NCBI GenBank assembly: GCA_031421635.1
Contig: JANOPA010000096.1
Span: 47,222 to 111,221, forward strand
Origin: JAPOKJ01 sp031421635
GTDB lineage: Bacteria > Pseudomonadota > Gammaproteobacteria > Burkholderiales > Burkholderiaceae_E
Direction: 5' to 3'
DNA length: 64,000 nt
Positions 36,832-46,524 of this stretch are shown here, piece by piece. Both the position numbers and the translations under genes were made by a program. Each line of letters begins with the position of its first letter. Position 1 is the stretch's first letter. The notes beneath the pieces were generated by a model. It had not been told where the DNA came from. It saw only the letters and a list, made by a program, of their open reading frames with translations, and made no database searches.

Positions 36832-37368
36832 ATGGACGGGAAACCCGTGAGTGTAGCCATTCAGAATAATTTCTGGGCTAAATTACAATATCGTGTGACC
36901 GATACCAGCGGAGCCGATGTCGAAGACGGGCAGCGCCAGCTTAGCTATTTGCAGGGCGGTTACGGGATGCTTTTCCCGAAGCTTGAAGCCCTGCTCGAAG
37001 GAAAAGTGGTGGGCGACAAAATTGCCATTCAATTGGAGCCAGAGGATCATTTCGGCGACTATGATGCTCTAAGGGTTCATCTGATTGGTCGCGATTTGCT
37101 ACCGGGTGAAGTGGAAGAGGGCATGACTTTTGAAGGTATTCCCGGGCAGGAAAACGATGGCGAAATCTATACCGTGACCGATATAGCGCAAGGCCAGGTG
37201 GTCATTGATGGGAACCATCCCTTGGCGGGCATGGCACTTCGCTTTGAAATCACTGTGCTGGAGGTTTGGCCGGCAAGCGATGATGAAATCGCGCGCGAAA
37301 TTGCCCAGATTGAGGAGCAGGGCGATTTTGATTCGACGAGCGATTCACCCGGTAAAACGCTGCACTAG
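36832..37368 (+). CDS. SlyD-type FKBP peptidyl-prolyl isomerase
   Basis: A 178-residue FKBP with insert-in-flap domain. FKBP core residues are YRVTDTSG, GGYGMLFPKLEALLEG and IQLEPEDHFGDYD; the flap insert is MTFEGIPGQENDG..VTDIAQGQVVIDGNHPLAGM, where NHPLAG is diagnostic. The His/Cys-rich metal tail of E. coli SlyD is absent. The ATG at 36832 is preceded by AAGGA; the frame opens at 36775 but that part overlaps the divergent roxA start. Confidence 0.9.
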   Translation: MDGKPVSVAIQNNFWAKLQYRVTDTSGADVEDGQRQLSYLQGGYGMLFPKLEALLEGKVVGDKIAIQLEPEDHFGDYDALRVHLIGRDLLPGEVEEGMTFEGIPGQENDGEIYTVTDIAQGQVVIDGNHPLAGMALRFEITVLEVWPASDDEIAREIAQIEEQGDFDSTSDSPGKTLH

Positions 37369-37383
37369 TCCGTGTGACGCTTA

Positions 37384-38157
37384 TTACAGGCTCGCCGTCA
37401 TCCCACCGTCGACGTACAGCACATGGCCGTTGACGAAGTCCGAAGCGGGCGAGGCCAAAAAGATCATTGCGCCCGAGAGTTCTTCGGTTTTTCCCCAGCG
37501 CCCTGCGGGAACGCGCTTCTCAATCCAGCCGGTGAAGACGGGGTCCTTGACCAAGGCTGCCGTGAGCTCGGTATCGAAGTAGCCAGGCCCAAGGCCGTTC
37601 ACCTGGATACCGTGCGGCCCGAGATCTATCGCCATGCCTTTGGTGAGCATTTTTAGCCCACCTTTGCTGGCGGTGTAGGGCGCAATGGTGGGCCGACCCA
37701 GCTCACTTTGCACCGAGCAAACGTTGATAATTTTTCCTCGTTTACGGGTGATCATTCGGCGCGCAACAGCTTGCCCCACCAAGAAAGCACTGGTGAGATT
37801 GGTGGCCATTAATTTGTCCCAATCTGCAATTGAAAACTCGGTGAAAGTGCCGCGAATTTGAATGCCTGCGTTATTGACCAAAATATCAAGTGGACTCTCA
37901 AGATCGAGACGGGCGATGGCCTTGGTGACTTGAACTGAATCGGTCACATCGAAGGGAGTGCCCGAGGCCTCAAGCCCTTCGTCTTGCAATAGCTTGACGG
38001 CTTGCTCCAGTTTCGCCTGATCTCGACCGTTGAGAATCACTTTGCAGCCTGCTGAGCCGAGTGCTCGGGCAAGTGAGAGGCCAATGCCTTGGCTGGAGCC
38101 GGTAATCAGTGCGCGTTTTCCACGGAGGTCAAAAAGAGGATGGGTCATAGGCTTCAT
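37384..38157 (-). CDS. idnO: SDR oxidoreductase, gluconate 5-dehydrogenase-like
   Basis: A 257-residue short-chain dehydrogenase. Cofactor motif ITGSSQGIGLSLARAL, NNAGIQ, and the catalytic Y-x3-K in APYTASKGGLKML, with GLGPGYFDTELTAAL matching gluconate 5-dehydrogenases (5-ketogluconate reductases). The start may be ATG 38157 or the one at 38148 (MTHPLFDLRG). It lies downstream of an idnD-like gene on the same strand, the usual pairing for L-idonate catabolism. Confidence 0.83.
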   Translation of the reverse strand: MKPMTHPLFDLRGKRALITGSSQGIGLSLARALGSAGCKVILNGRDQAKLEQAVKLLQDEGLEASGTPFDVTDSVQVTKAIARLDLESPLDILVNNAGIQIRGTFTEFSIADWDKLMATNLTSAFLVGQAVARRMITRKRGKIINVCSVQSELGRPTIAPYTASKGGLKMLTKGMAIDLGPHGIQVNGLGPGYFDTELTAALVKDPVFTGWIEKRVPAGRWGKTEELSGAMIFLASPASDFVNGHVLYVDGGMTASL

Positions 38158-38228
38158 TCAAATTGATGCTGTTTGATTATCGTGCGGCTCGCACTTGATG
38201 GTCTGCGCAGCAAAGGGTAGCGAGCGGC

Positions 38229-39269
38229 TCATGCGACGAGATGCACTTTAAGGGATTGATCACGGTCCGACGCGACCATGAAGGCCTCCTGTGCGGCTCG
38301 CAGTGGAAAGCTATGGGTGAGTACCGGAGCAACGTCGATGGCACCACGAGTTAAGAGATCAACGGCTTGGGCAAACTCGCCGTCGAAGCGAAAGGAGCCG
38401 ACCAAATCTACCTCGCGGGCAACGAACGGATTGACGGGCAGGGCGACTTCAGGCATGCCCACCATGCCGACCACGACTACCTTGCCGCCAGATGCCGTCG
38501 CGCGAATGGCACTGGCCAGGGCACTCGGGTTTCCAGAGCATTCGAAGCTGAGGTCGAAGTGGCCTTTGTTGTCGTACCAGCTTTCAATCTTTGCGCTGTC
38601 TTGAATAGAGTTGACGATCTCATCAATGGGTAAGACTTCGAGTCGCTTGATGGCCTTTTCGCTGACCTCGGTCACCACAATGCGGCGTGCTCCAGCGTAA
38701 CGAGCCGCAAGCATCACCAAACAACCGATCGGACCTCCGCCGGTGATCAGAACCTCTTTACCCACCAAGCTTCCAGCCCGCTGCACTGCATGAAGTGCCA
38801 CCGCCAAGGGTTCAGCCATGGCCGCGGTGCGAAAATCCAGAAGGCGCGATACCCGGTGGCACTGCTGAGCGCCGACCACTAACGATTCGCGAAACACCCC
38901 TTGAACATGAGGAAAAATGGCCGCGCTTCCAAAAAATTGCATTTTGTAGCAGAGATTACCTTTTCCCGCCACGCAGGCTCGGCACACTCGGCAGGGATGA
39001 TTTGGGTTGACCGCCACCCGGTCTCCAGCCTTCAAGCCAAGCACTTTTCTGCCGACGTCCACCACTTCGCCCGCAAACTCGTGCCCGAGGCACAAAGGCT
39101 CACGTACTGTGAAGTCGCCGACCCTGCCTTTGTTGAAATACGACAAGTCAGAGCCACAAATGCCGCCCGCGCCGAAGCGAAGCAGGACCTGATCGTCTCC
39201 TGGCGCTTCCGGCTCAGGGCGTTCCTCGAGACGTAAGTCTTTGGCGCCGTGGATGATGGTGGCGAGCAT
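38229..39269 (-). CDS. idnD: Zinc-dependent L-idonate 5-dehydrogenase-like
   Basis: A 346-residue medium-chain dehydrogenase that would oxidise L-idonate to 5-ketogluconate. Catalytic zinc ligands lie in GGICGSDLSYF and GHEFAGEVV; the structural zinc cluster is CRVCRACVAGKGNLC; NAD binding is at VLITGGGPIGCLVMLAARYAG. Start at ATG 39269 (MLATIIHGAKDLRLEE); five extra codons upstream to 39284 are possible. No idonate transporter or kinase is nearby, so the physiological substrate is inferred from the pair with idnO. Confidence 0.83.
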   Translation of the reverse strand: MLATIIHGAKDLRLEERPEPEAPGDDQVLLRFGAGGICGSDLSYFNKGRVGDFTVREPLCLGHEFAGEVVDVGRKVLGLKAGDRVAVNPNHPCRVCRACVAGKGNLCYKMQFFGSAAIFPHVQGVFRESLVVGAQQCHRVSRLLDFRTAAMAEPLAVALHAVQRAGSLVGKEVLITGGGPIGCLVMLAARYAGARRIVVTEVSEKAIKRLEVLPIDEIVNSIQDSAKIESWYDNKGHFDLSFECSGNPSALASAIRATASGGKVVVVGMVGMPEVALPVNPFVAREVDLVGSFRFDGEFAQAVDLLTRGAIDVAPVLTHSFPLRAAQEAFMVASDRDQSLKVHLVA

Positions 39270-39532
39270 ATGGCGTCCTGGCAATACGGTGGATGGGCTG
39301 AATATTGAATTATCTACGAAAGCAGGCGACCGGCTTTGAAGGACGCTGTAAGTTACGATTACGCTAGGCTACGGCAGCCAACGTCTGCAATTTTGCGAGC
39401 GATTTCGGTGGAGGATCGCAGTATGCTTGCGGTACCGCGCGTTGACCATTGCGGTTCCCTGTGCCACGGGTTTGCAGCGCAGTCAGTCCCTCAATTTTTT
39501 GCTCTGCAAAGAGCTTTCACTTGGAGTCTTTC

Positions 39533-40207
39533 ATGAAAACTAGCACCAAACTTCTAGCAGTGACCTCCTCCGTCGTAGTTTTGATTGGCGCTTTTGCGGC
39601 GCAGACCAGTGCTCAGCAAAACTCGCTGAGCTTTTTTCTCACCAGTGTGAATCCGGGCAAGGGGGCTGAGCTAGGGGGGCTCGCCGGTGCGGATCAGTAC
39701 TGCCAAACCTTGGCCAATAGCGCCGGTGCCGGTAGTAAAGTTTGGCGCGCCTATCTCAGCGCAGCAGCGTCTACTAATGGCCCAGCCGTCAACGCCCGTG
39801 ATCGAATCGGCAAAGGCCCCTGGCAAAATGTTAAAGGGGTCGTGGTGGCGGCTAACGTGGATGAACTCCACGGCAACAACAACCTGAATAAGCAAACGGC
39901 ACTGACCGAAAAAGGTGAGGCCGTTAGCGGCCGTGGCGATGCCGTTAATCAACACGATATCTTGACCGGCTCCGACGCCGAAGGCCGCCTTGCTGTCGCG
40001 GCCACCGCAGGTGGCGATACCACCTGCGGTAACTGGACTAAGAGCGGAGAAGGCTCGGCGATGGTGGGTCACCATGATCGCCAGGGCCTTAACGAAAGTG
40101 CTCCCATGAAGTCCTGGAACGCGTCGCACGGTACAAGAGGTTGCGGTCTTGAAGCATTAAAATCGACCGGTGGATCAGGGCTGTTTTATTGCTTTGCCGC
40201 GAACTGA
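39533..40207 (+). CDS. Secreted lectin-like (endostatin/collagen-NC10-type) protein
   Basis: A 224-residue protein with a Sec signal (TKLLAVTSSVVVLIGAFAAQ, cleavage after TSAQ). The mature part reads FFLTSVNPGKGAELGGLAGAD, YCQTLA, VWRAYLSAA, ARDRIGKGPW, HDILTGSDAEGR, TCGNWTKSGEG, MVGHHDR and a C-terminal GLFYCFAAN. This set of Cys and W residues matches a bacterial lectin-like domain family annotated near collagen NC10/endostatin. Function unknown; periplasmic or extracellular location inferred. ATG at 39533 has GGAG seven bases upstream. Confidence 0.75.
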   Translation: MKTSTKLLAVTSSVVVLIGAFAAQTSAQQNSLSFFLTSVNPGKGAELGGLAGADQYCQTLANSAGAGSKVWRAYLSAAASTNGPAVNARDRIGKGPWQNVKGVVVAANVDELHGNNNLNKQTALTEKGEAVSGRGDAVNQHDILTGSDAEGRLAVAATAGGDTTCGNWTKSGEGSAMVGHHDRQGLNESAPMKSWNASHGTRGCGLEALKSTGGSGLFYCFAAN

Positions 40208-40223
40208 TTTGCGACAGCATTAG

Positions 40224-40374
40224 TTGAATTCTCTCCCCGAAGGCTATCGTGCTCTAGTTATTGGGTCGCCCGGCTCAGGTCGCTGCGGACGAGATGCTTC
40301 GCGTGCTTGACGGACTATGCCCAATGGATTCGGGAACCTTCGTTAGCTACAAAGGCGAACGTCTACCCTGGTGA
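40224..40374 (+). pseudogene. Internally deleted short-chain dehydrogenase remnant
   Basis: A 151-base fossil. From the TTG at 40224 one frame reads NSLPEGYRALVIG, the N-terminal strand of an SDR just before its Gly-rich loop. About ten codons later, in another frame (from 40261), the sequence reads AQVAADEMLRVLDGL followed by DSGTFVSYKGERLPW and a stop at 40372, the C-terminal end typical of C-factor-type SDRs. The roughly 200 residues between are missing and the junction is out of frame. No intact copy is in the window. Confidence 0.65.
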
Positions 40375-40446
40375 ATGCCCCTCAAAGCGCGCATCTTGGC
40401 CCTCTTTTGAGCCCCTGGATCTCAGAGCGACTATGATCTAGCCACT

Positions 40447-41550
40447 ATGGATGGACAACCCGATCAAGATAAAGCGAGCCATGCGGACGAAAAATCCGCA
40501 CCGGCCAAACTCATCTACCCTTTCGAAGGGCCTCCCGCCCGCGGCAGTACTCTTGAAGTCGCTCCCGGCGTACGTTGGATACGTATGCCGCTTCCCTATG
40601 CTTTAGACCATATCAATCTTTGGGCCTTGGACGATGGCGAGGGCTGGGCGGTGGTGGACACGGGCACGCGCACGGACGAAACAGGCGAGGTTTGGCGGGC
40701 TGTAATGTCGAATTCGCCCGATCAACGCCCCTTGACCCGGGTGTTTGTGACCCACATGCATCCCGATCATGTCGGCATGGCAGGCTGGTTCACGCGCAAG
40801 TTCGGCGTGCGTTTATGGATGACTCGTCTTGAGTACTACCAGTGTCGCGTGATGATGTCGGACACCGGGCGCGAAGCGCCCCAGGAAGGGGTCGACTTTT
40901 ATCGACGCGCGGCATGGTCTCAGGCCGCTATCGAAACCTATCGCTTGCGCTTCGGTAATTTTGGCAAGCACATCCACGCCATGCCCGATAGTTATCGTCG
41001 CATTAGCGATGGCGAAGAAATCAAAATCGGCAAGAATATCTGGCGCGTGGTGGTGGGTAATGGCCACTCTCCCGAGCATGCTTGTCTTTATTGCCCGGAC
41101 TTGAAAGTGCTCATTTCCGGCGATCAGGTGCTGCCGCGAATCTCTTCGAACGTGTCTGTGCATCCGACCGAGCCCGATGCCAATCCAATGAACGATTGGA
41201 TGAACTCGCTTGCCAAGATTCGTCGCGAGGTTCCGGAAGATACTTTGGTTTTACCTGCTCACGGCGAAGTCTTTCGTGGTCTGCATAGCCGTCTCGATAA
41301 GTTGGAGCGTGGCCAGAATATTGCCTTTGATCGACTGCGACGAACCTTGTCGCAAGCGCGCCGCGTGCCCGAAATGTTTAGTGCTTTATTTGCTCGGCCG
41401 ATCAGCCCGGAGGATGTGGGACTACTCAGCATGGCGACGGGTGAGACGGTGGCTTGTTTAAACTATCTCTTTTACAGAGGCGAGATTACTCGAGATTTGG
41501 CCGATGATGGCGCTTATCTGTACCAGATTAAAGAACAGGCTGTGACGTGA
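40447..41550 (+). CDS. MBL-fold metallo-hydrolase with C-terminal winged helix
   Basis: A 367-residue metallo-beta-lactamase-fold protein. Metal motif VFVTHMHPDHVGMAG, then GNGHSPEHACLYCPD and LISGDQVLPRISSNV, and LPAHGEVF for the last ligand. The C-terminal 80 residues form the helical/winged module of the LACTB2-like group. Reaction unknown (thioesterase or nuclease activities occur in the group). Its stop region overlaps the convergent phosphoesterase gene by 23 bases. Confidence 0.87.
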   Translation: MDGQPDQDKASHADEKSAPAKLIYPFEGPPARGSTLEVAPGVRWIRMPLPYALDHINLWALDDGEGWAVVDTGTRTDETGEVWRAVMSNSPDQRPLTRVFVTHMHPDHVGMAGWFTRKFGVRLWMTRLEYYQCRVMMSDTGREAPQEGVDFYRRAAWSQAAIETYRLRFGNFGKHIHAMPDSYRRISDGEEIKIGKNIWRVVVGNGHSPEHACLYCPDLKVLISGDQVLPRISSNVSVHPTEPDANPMNDWMNSLAKIRREVPEDTLVLPAHGEVFRGLHSRLDKLERGQNIAFDRLRRTLSQARRVPEMFSALFARPISPEDVGLLSMATGETVACLNYLFYRGEITRDLADDGAYLYQIKEQAVT

Positions 41551-42568
41551 ATTTAGGGAAGTTTTGCTTAGGGTCAACATCGACCCTGAGCCACGAACCG
41601 TTAAAGGGCGAACCCACACACTGGACGGCCATCAGCCTTTTGCCCACGCTCGCTTCCCAGGGATAATCCACGCGAAACTCATGGGTGTCGCCATACAAAA
41701 CAATTACTTGTCCAGAGTATCGACCAAGCAGTTTAGACAGGGCTAACTTGAACGGCTCGTAAGGCCTTTGCGAGGAGGACGCACTCGAGTTTGCACCGGT
41801 ATTGGCAGCGCTTGCATTGGTGCTGGTGCTGTCTTCAGGGCGCCCGGTGTCGAGTCTGGTGTTGGCATGAATGGCTACAAATAGAAATTTGTCTTTCTCC
41901 GCTTCGGCTTTGTTGGCGGCGAGTTCAAGCCAATCAAAGTTGGCGGCATTCCTGAGGCGTCGATGTTCGCGGGCAGGCGGATTGTTGCCAATGGCATCGT
42001 AGCTACCCGGGATGTTCAACCCGACAAAGCTCACAGAGGCTTCCGGCATGCGCCATTGCACAAGCTCTGGCCAAAGTGGTTGACGGGAAATTTTTAAGGA
42101 TTGATCGGCGCGTCGGTCACGCCCTTCAAGGTGTCGCCAAAGTTTCAAACGGTCGAAGGGGTCATAGCCGCCTGCGAGGCTTCGGGAGCAGTCTACCCAC
42201 TCATTGTCGCCAGGCAGCAGCACAAGCGGGAGAGGGCTTTTTTGCAAAAGATCGAAACGGCGAGTGAGCAGCGCATCGCTACATTCTTCCGTCCCCGACT
42301 TGATGTCGCCCACATGTAAAACGAAAGCAAGATCTTTAGGGAAGGACTGATAGATGCGATTTAGCGCAGACTCTTCCAAAGTATTGTAGGGCACGTCACC
42401 AATAAAAGCGAAGGAAATTGCCTTGGTCGAGGGCGCAGGTTTTGGCTTGACATTGACGTTCGGTTCGGCGCTCGCGAACCCAAAGACAGTGCTGAAGGTT
42501 GCGCCGAAAAGCGCGCCAAAAGTGATACGCAGGAAGCCCTTTAGCTGTCGGCGGCGCGGGTTAGCCAT
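41528..42568 (-). CDS. Exported metallophosphoesterase-like protein
   Basis: A 346-residue protein with an N-terminal signal/anchor (LRITFGALFGATFSTVFGFA). Calcineurin-like signatures: FAFIGDVPYNTLEE, VLHVGDIKSG, LLPGDNEWVDC, FVAIHANTRL and VLYGDTHEFRV, giving the usual D, D, N, H, H metal set in order. Between residues 245 and 270 is a Ser/Asn/Ala-rich low-complexity insert (TSTNASAANTGANSSASSSQ). Substrate unknown; probably periplasmic. Confidence 0.82.
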   Translation of the reverse strand: MANPRRRQLKGFLRITFGALFGATFSTVFGFASAEPNVNVKPKPAPSTKAISFAFIGDVPYNTLEESALNRIYQSFPKDLAFVLHVGDIKSGTEECSDALLTRRFDLLQKSPLPLVLLPGDNEWVDCSRSLAGGYDPFDRLKLWRHLEGRDRRADQSLKISRQPLWPELVQWRMPEASVSFVGLNIPGSYDAIGNNPPAREHRRLRNAANFDWLELAANKAEAEKDKFLFVAIHANTRLDTGRPEDSTSTNASAANTGANSSASSSQRPYEPFKLALSKLLGRYSGQVIVLYGDTHEFRVDYPWEASVGKRLMAVQCVGSPFNGSWLRVDVDPKQNFPKFTSQPVL

Positions 42569-42586
42569 GGACGTTAGCCATGTAAT

Positions 42587-45322
42587 TTAGCTATGTAATT
42601 TTGCGCGCAAGTCGTAAAGCATCTGTAGAGCTTCCCGAGGTGCAAGTGCGTCTAAATCGGCATCCACGAGACTCTGCAAAGTTTCGGCCTCGGCCGGGCT
42701 CATGCTCAGTCTCGTTGAAGCCTCCGTGATGCTTTGCTGATCGACGGCATTATTAAGATAGTCTCCACTAAACAAGTCGATTTGCTGGGTCTGCTGAGCC
42801 GCTTGCTCTTCCAGCATCTGCATGATCTTCTCTGCATTGCGCAAGGTCGCTGTGGGTAAGCCCGCGAGCTTGGCAACCTGGAGCCCATAACTCTTACTTG
42901 CCGGGCCGTCTTTCACCTCATGCAGGAAAGCAATACCGCCGCGCGACTCAACCGCCGCAAGATGCAAGTTGATCGCCTCGGCGCGTTTGCTCGCCAATTG
43001 AGTGAGCTCAAAATAATGGGTGGCAAACAGACTGAGGCTACGATTGTGATCCACGAGCCGATCTGCAATTGCCCACGCAATTGAGAGTCCATCAAAGGTC
43101 GAGGTGCCGCGCCCGATCTCGTCCATCAATACCAGCGAGCGTTCATCGGCAGCATTCAAAATGGCAGCGGCTTCAGTCATCTCCACCATGAAGGTCGAAC
43201 GACCACTGGCCAGATCATCGGAAGCTCCGATGCGGGTGAATACCTGGGTAATAGGCCCGAGCACGGCGCGTTGAGCGGGCACGTAGGAGCCGAGATAGCC
43301 AAGCAAAACGCAAAGCGCAATCGAACGCATGTAAGTCGATTTGCCGCCCATGTTCGGGCCGGTCAGCACCACCATGCGACGTTTCGAATGCAACACGCAA
43401 TCATTGGCGGTATAGCTCTCTACCTTCTGTTCAACAACAGGATGGCGACAGGCGCGCAACTCAATGCCTGGAGTTGTTACAAACTCAGGGCGTACCCAAG
43501 CAGAGTCTTTGGCGAGATGGGCAAAGCTTTGAAGCACATCAATACTTGCGCTGGCTCGGCCAATGGACTGCCAGGCGGGCACTGTGGGTCTTAGCAACTC
43601 GAGTAGTTGGTCGAACAAAAACTTCTCGCGGGCCAAGGCACGATCCTTGGCCGATAGCGCTTTGTCTTCAAACGCTTTTAGATCGGGCGTGATATAGCGC
43701 TCGACATTCTTCAGGGTTTGGCGGCGTTGATAGTGCAGGGGCACTTTGTCCGATTGGGCCTGGCTCACTTCAATAAAGAAGCCATGCACGTTGTTGAAAC
43801 TCACACGAAGGTTTGTAATTCCGGTGGTCTCGCGCTCACGCATTTCCATCGCGGCCAGGTAATCGCCGCAACTCTCATCAATTGACTTCAGCTCGTCCAA
43901 ATCCGCATCGTAGCCAGGCCTGAAAACTCCACCGTCACGTACCATGACACTGGGTTCGTCCAACAGTGCCCGACTGAGTAACTCCACGGCTTGCTGGGGA
44001 GGCATCAAGGCCTCACAGGCTTGTGCAAAGAAGCTTGCGTCAATTTGGAGAAGTTCTTCGCGTAAGCGATGCAAACCTACGTGGCTATCACGCAAGGCGC
44101 TAAGGTCGCGCGGCCGCACATTTCCAAGCGCAAGACGGGCGGCGACTCTTTCGAAGTCCGGTAATTCGGCCTGGGCGAATTTGAGGCCAGCATCGCTAAG
44201 TTTACTCACCGCTTCGTGTCTTGCCATCGATATTTTAGGGTCGCTCGGAATCTCACCCAGCCACTGGCGCAGCAGACGCGAACCTGCCGGACTGGCACAT
44301 CGATCCAGGATGTCGAGCAAACAATCGCCCGTGCCACCACGCAGATTTTCACTCAGTTCAAGGTTGCGGCGAGCGGCCGCATCAAGGGCGATGCTTTCCT
44401 CAAAGCGCCAGGGCTTTAAGCCTTGCAGGTGAGAGGGGGCGAGTCCTTGGGTTTTCTCGATGTAATCGACTAGGGCGCTGGCACAGCCGACCGCAAGTGG
44501 ACCGATACTCATCGCTCCAACTCTGTTCAATCCGAAACCGGCTAGGTCCTTTGTACCCAGCAACTCGGCTAAGCGCTTCTCTCCTCGCTCGCCGTCAAAC
44601 TGCCAGCTAGGGCTTTCTGCAATTGCAAAATGTTGCTCGCTGCCGATCCAGGCACCGGCATTCACCATGAGAGCCTGAATCTTACTGCGCTCCTTGTCCG
44701 GCAAAATTACCTCGGCGGGGGTGAGGGTTTGCAGCAGCGTTGCGAGACGTGAAGCCGGAAGCTCCGCCAAGCGGCACTCCCCGCTAGAGAGCGAGATCCA
44801 AGCGCAACCAAAGCGGGCTTCTCCTCGCGGCTCACCGGCGCGAAAACTTTGAGGCGCGACATTGAGGGCCATCAGGAGTTGATCGCTTCTCTCAGGCAAC
44901 AAGGCCGCATCAGTTAAGGTGCCAGGAGTAATAATGCGCGCAATCTTGCGCTCCACCGGGCCTTTGGAGGTTGCCGGGTCGCCAATCTGTTCGCACACGG
45001 CGACCGACTCGCCTGCACGCAACAAGCGCGCTAAATACTGCTCCGCCGAATGAAACGGCACTCCTGCCATCTTGATCGGCGCGCCATTTGATTGACCGCG
45101 CTGAGTGAGGGTGATGCCGAGCAGGCGCGAGGCCTTGATCGCATCGTCGAAAAACAATTCGTAGAAATCGCCCATCCGATAGAACAGCAACATGCCAGGC
45201 ACTTCATTCTTAATGCGCAAGTACTGCTGGATCATCGGCGTATTGGCCGGATGCTCTGGTTTCACAGAGCCGCTGTTCGAACTGCTCTTTGCACCCGGCT
45301 CTAATGCAGAAGGTTGACTCAA
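42587..45322 (-). CDS. mutS: DNA mismatch repair protein MutS
   Basis: Recognises mismatches and recruits MutL. 911 residues. The mismatch-wedge Phe-x-Glu lies in RMGDFYELFFDDA, the ATPase Walker A is LTGPNMGGKSTYMRS (about residue 657), Walker B is LVLMDEIGRGTSTFDG, and the C-terminal dimerisation HTH is complete. The start is a TTG at 45322 with poor ribosome-binding context; residues before NTPMIQQYLRIK are otherwise slightly longer than in E. coli. It stands alone between the phosphoesterase and amidohydrolase genes. Confidence 0.97.
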   Translation of the reverse strand: MSQPSALEPGAKSSSNSGSVKPEHPANTPMIQQYLRIKNEVPGMLLFYRMGDFYELFFDDAIKASRLLGITLTQRGQSNGAPIKMAGVPFHSAEQYLARLLRAGESVAVCEQIGDPATSKGPVERKIARIITPGTLTDAALLPERSDQLLMALNVAPQSFRAGEPRGEARFGCAWISLSSGECRLAELPASRLATLLQTLTPAEVILPDKERSKIQALMVNAGAWIGSEQHFAIAESPSWQFDGERGEKRLAELLGTKDLAGFGLNRVGAMSIGPLAVGCASALVDYIEKTQGLAPSHLQGLKPWRFEESIALDAAARRNLELSENLRGGTGDCLLDILDRCASPAGSRLLRQWLGEIPSDPKISMARHEAVSKLSDAGLKFAQAELPDFERVAARLALGNVRPRDLSALRDSHVGLHRLREELLQIDASFFAQACEALMPPQQAVELLSRALLDEPSVMVRDGGVFRPGYDADLDELKSIDESCGDYLAAMEMRERETTGITNLRVSFNNVHGFFIEVSQAQSDKVPLHYQRRQTLKNVERYITPDLKAFEDKALSAKDRALAREKFLFDQLLELLRPTVPAWQSIGRASASIDVLQSFAHLAKDSAWVRPEFVTTPGIELRACRHPVVEQKVESYTANDCVLHSKRRMVVLTGPNMGGKSTYMRSIALCVLLGYLGSYVPAQRAVLGPITQVFTRIGASDDLASGRSTFMVEMTEAAAILNAADERSLVLMDEIGRGTSTFDGLSIAWAIADRLVDHNRSLSLFATHYFELTQLASKRAEAINLHLAAVESRGGIAFLHEVKDGPASKSYGLQVAKLAGLPTATLRNAEKIMQMLEEQAAQQTQQIDLFSGDYLNNAVDQQSITEASTRLSMSPAEAETLQSLVDADLDALAPREALQMLYDLRAKLHS

Positions 45323-45358
45323 GTGATTTCTATTCTATGAGCGATCAGCCCGAAGGCC

Positions 45359-46513
45359 CTATTCGCCATAGTCTTGAATGTTGAGAAGCTTGGCGGCATT
45401 GCTCCCCAGAATCGCGGCACGTTGGGCGCCGGACAGGGTTGTCGTGGCCATGACATGATCCACAGGATTCTCCTCCCAAGGAATTGGATGGTCGGTCCCG
45501 ATCACGACCTGGCTTGCGCCCACCTGTGCAACCAAATGACGTAGCGCCTCCGGTGTAAATACCAGTGCGTCAAAACTAATCTGGTTCAAATACTCGGTCG
45601 GTTTTTTCTTCAACACAATGCTCGGATTGCAATTGCCCGGCGACACGAAGCATGCATGGTCGGAACGCGGTGCATAGGAACCCAGATAGCCCCCTCCATG
45701 AGCGGCCAACACTTTTAGCCCAGGGAATTTGTCGAGCGTGCCTTCAAAGATCAGGTGCTGCAAGGCAATGGTCGTGTCTAAAGGATTGCCGATGGTATTG
45801 GACAGCCAGCCGTTGCCTTTGAAGCGCTTGGCCAATTCAGGCGTGCTCTGTGGATGAATGAACAGCGTTGCGCCGAGCTCTTCGGCTTTGGCCCAAACGG
45901 GATGGAACCTGGCCTCAGAGAAATCTTCACCGAGCACCGTGGCGCCAATGGCGGCTCCGCGCAGGCCTTGTTTTTTGATGGCGTGTTCAAGCTGCTGCAC
46001 CGCCAAATCAGGATGTTGCAAAGACAGTGTCGCAAAGGCGGCCAGTCGCTTGGGGTAGGCCGCCGATACTTGCGCCAAGTGTTCGTTGTTCAGGCGAACA
46101 ATCTCGGCCGCAGTGTCGCGATCTTTGCGATACCAATACGGGTTGATGGACAACACCTGTAAATCGATACCCATCGCATCCATGGCGGCTAAGCGCCCGG
46201 CAATCGCGGCCTTATCCGTGCTCGGAATGAAATGCTCGGGCACCCCTTTAACCGGTGGCATGACTGCCTTGGCGTCCGCGCCCATCAGGTCAACCGCGTC
46301 TTGAAAGTAGCAATGGGCATGGACATCAATGGCCTTGGCGCGCTGTCCGTCAATCACAACCTGGGCTCGCTTGGTGCCGAGTTTAGGGTGCTTGTGAGAG
46401 TGCTGGGCCTGGGCGGAGTCAAGTAAGGTACAGCCACAAAAAGCCAGGAGGCCAGTGCGCAAAGCTACGCCAGAAGTTGCGCCCGCTTTTAGAAAGGATC
46501 GTCGAGTATTCAT
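45359..46513 (-). CDS. Tat-exported amidohydrolase (amidohydrolase_2 family)
   Basis: A 384-residue TIM-barrel metal hydrolase or decarboxylase of the ACMSD-like group. It begins with a twin-arginine signal (MNTRRSFLKAGATSG) and a hydrophobic core, so it should be exported folded. Metal ligands: AIDVHAHCYFQ, LFIHPQST, VLAAHGGGYLGSY and VIGTDHPIPW. I start at ATG 46513 since the upstream extension would overlap the SnoaL-like gene. The two genes are 11 bases apart and form an operon. Substrate unknown. Confidence 0.83.
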   Translation of the reverse strand: MNTRRSFLKAGATSGVALRTGLLAFCGCTLLDSAQAQHSHKHPKLGTKRAQVVIDGQRAKAIDVHAHCYFQDAVDLMGADAKAVMPPVKGVPEHFIPSTDKAAIAGRLAAMDAMGIDLQVLSINPYWYRKDRDTAAEIVRLNNEHLAQVSAAYPKRLAAFATLSLQHPDLAVQQLEHAIKKQGLRGAAIGATVLGEDFSEARFHPVWAKAEELGATLFIHPQSTPELAKRFKGNGWLSNTIGNPLDTTIALQHLIFEGTLDKFPGLKVLAAHGGGYLGSYAPRSDHACFVSPGNCNPSIVLKKKPTEYLNQISFDALVFTPEALRHLVAQVGASQVVIGTDHPIPWEENPVDHVMATTTLSGAQRAAILGSNAAKLLNIQDYGE

Positions 46514-46524
46514 CATGGCCGCGC

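Noticed and set aside
39270..39532. Short plus-strand frames between idnD and the lectin-like gene
   Set aside because: No ribosome-binding site, no domain; treated as a 263-base intergenic region with promoters.
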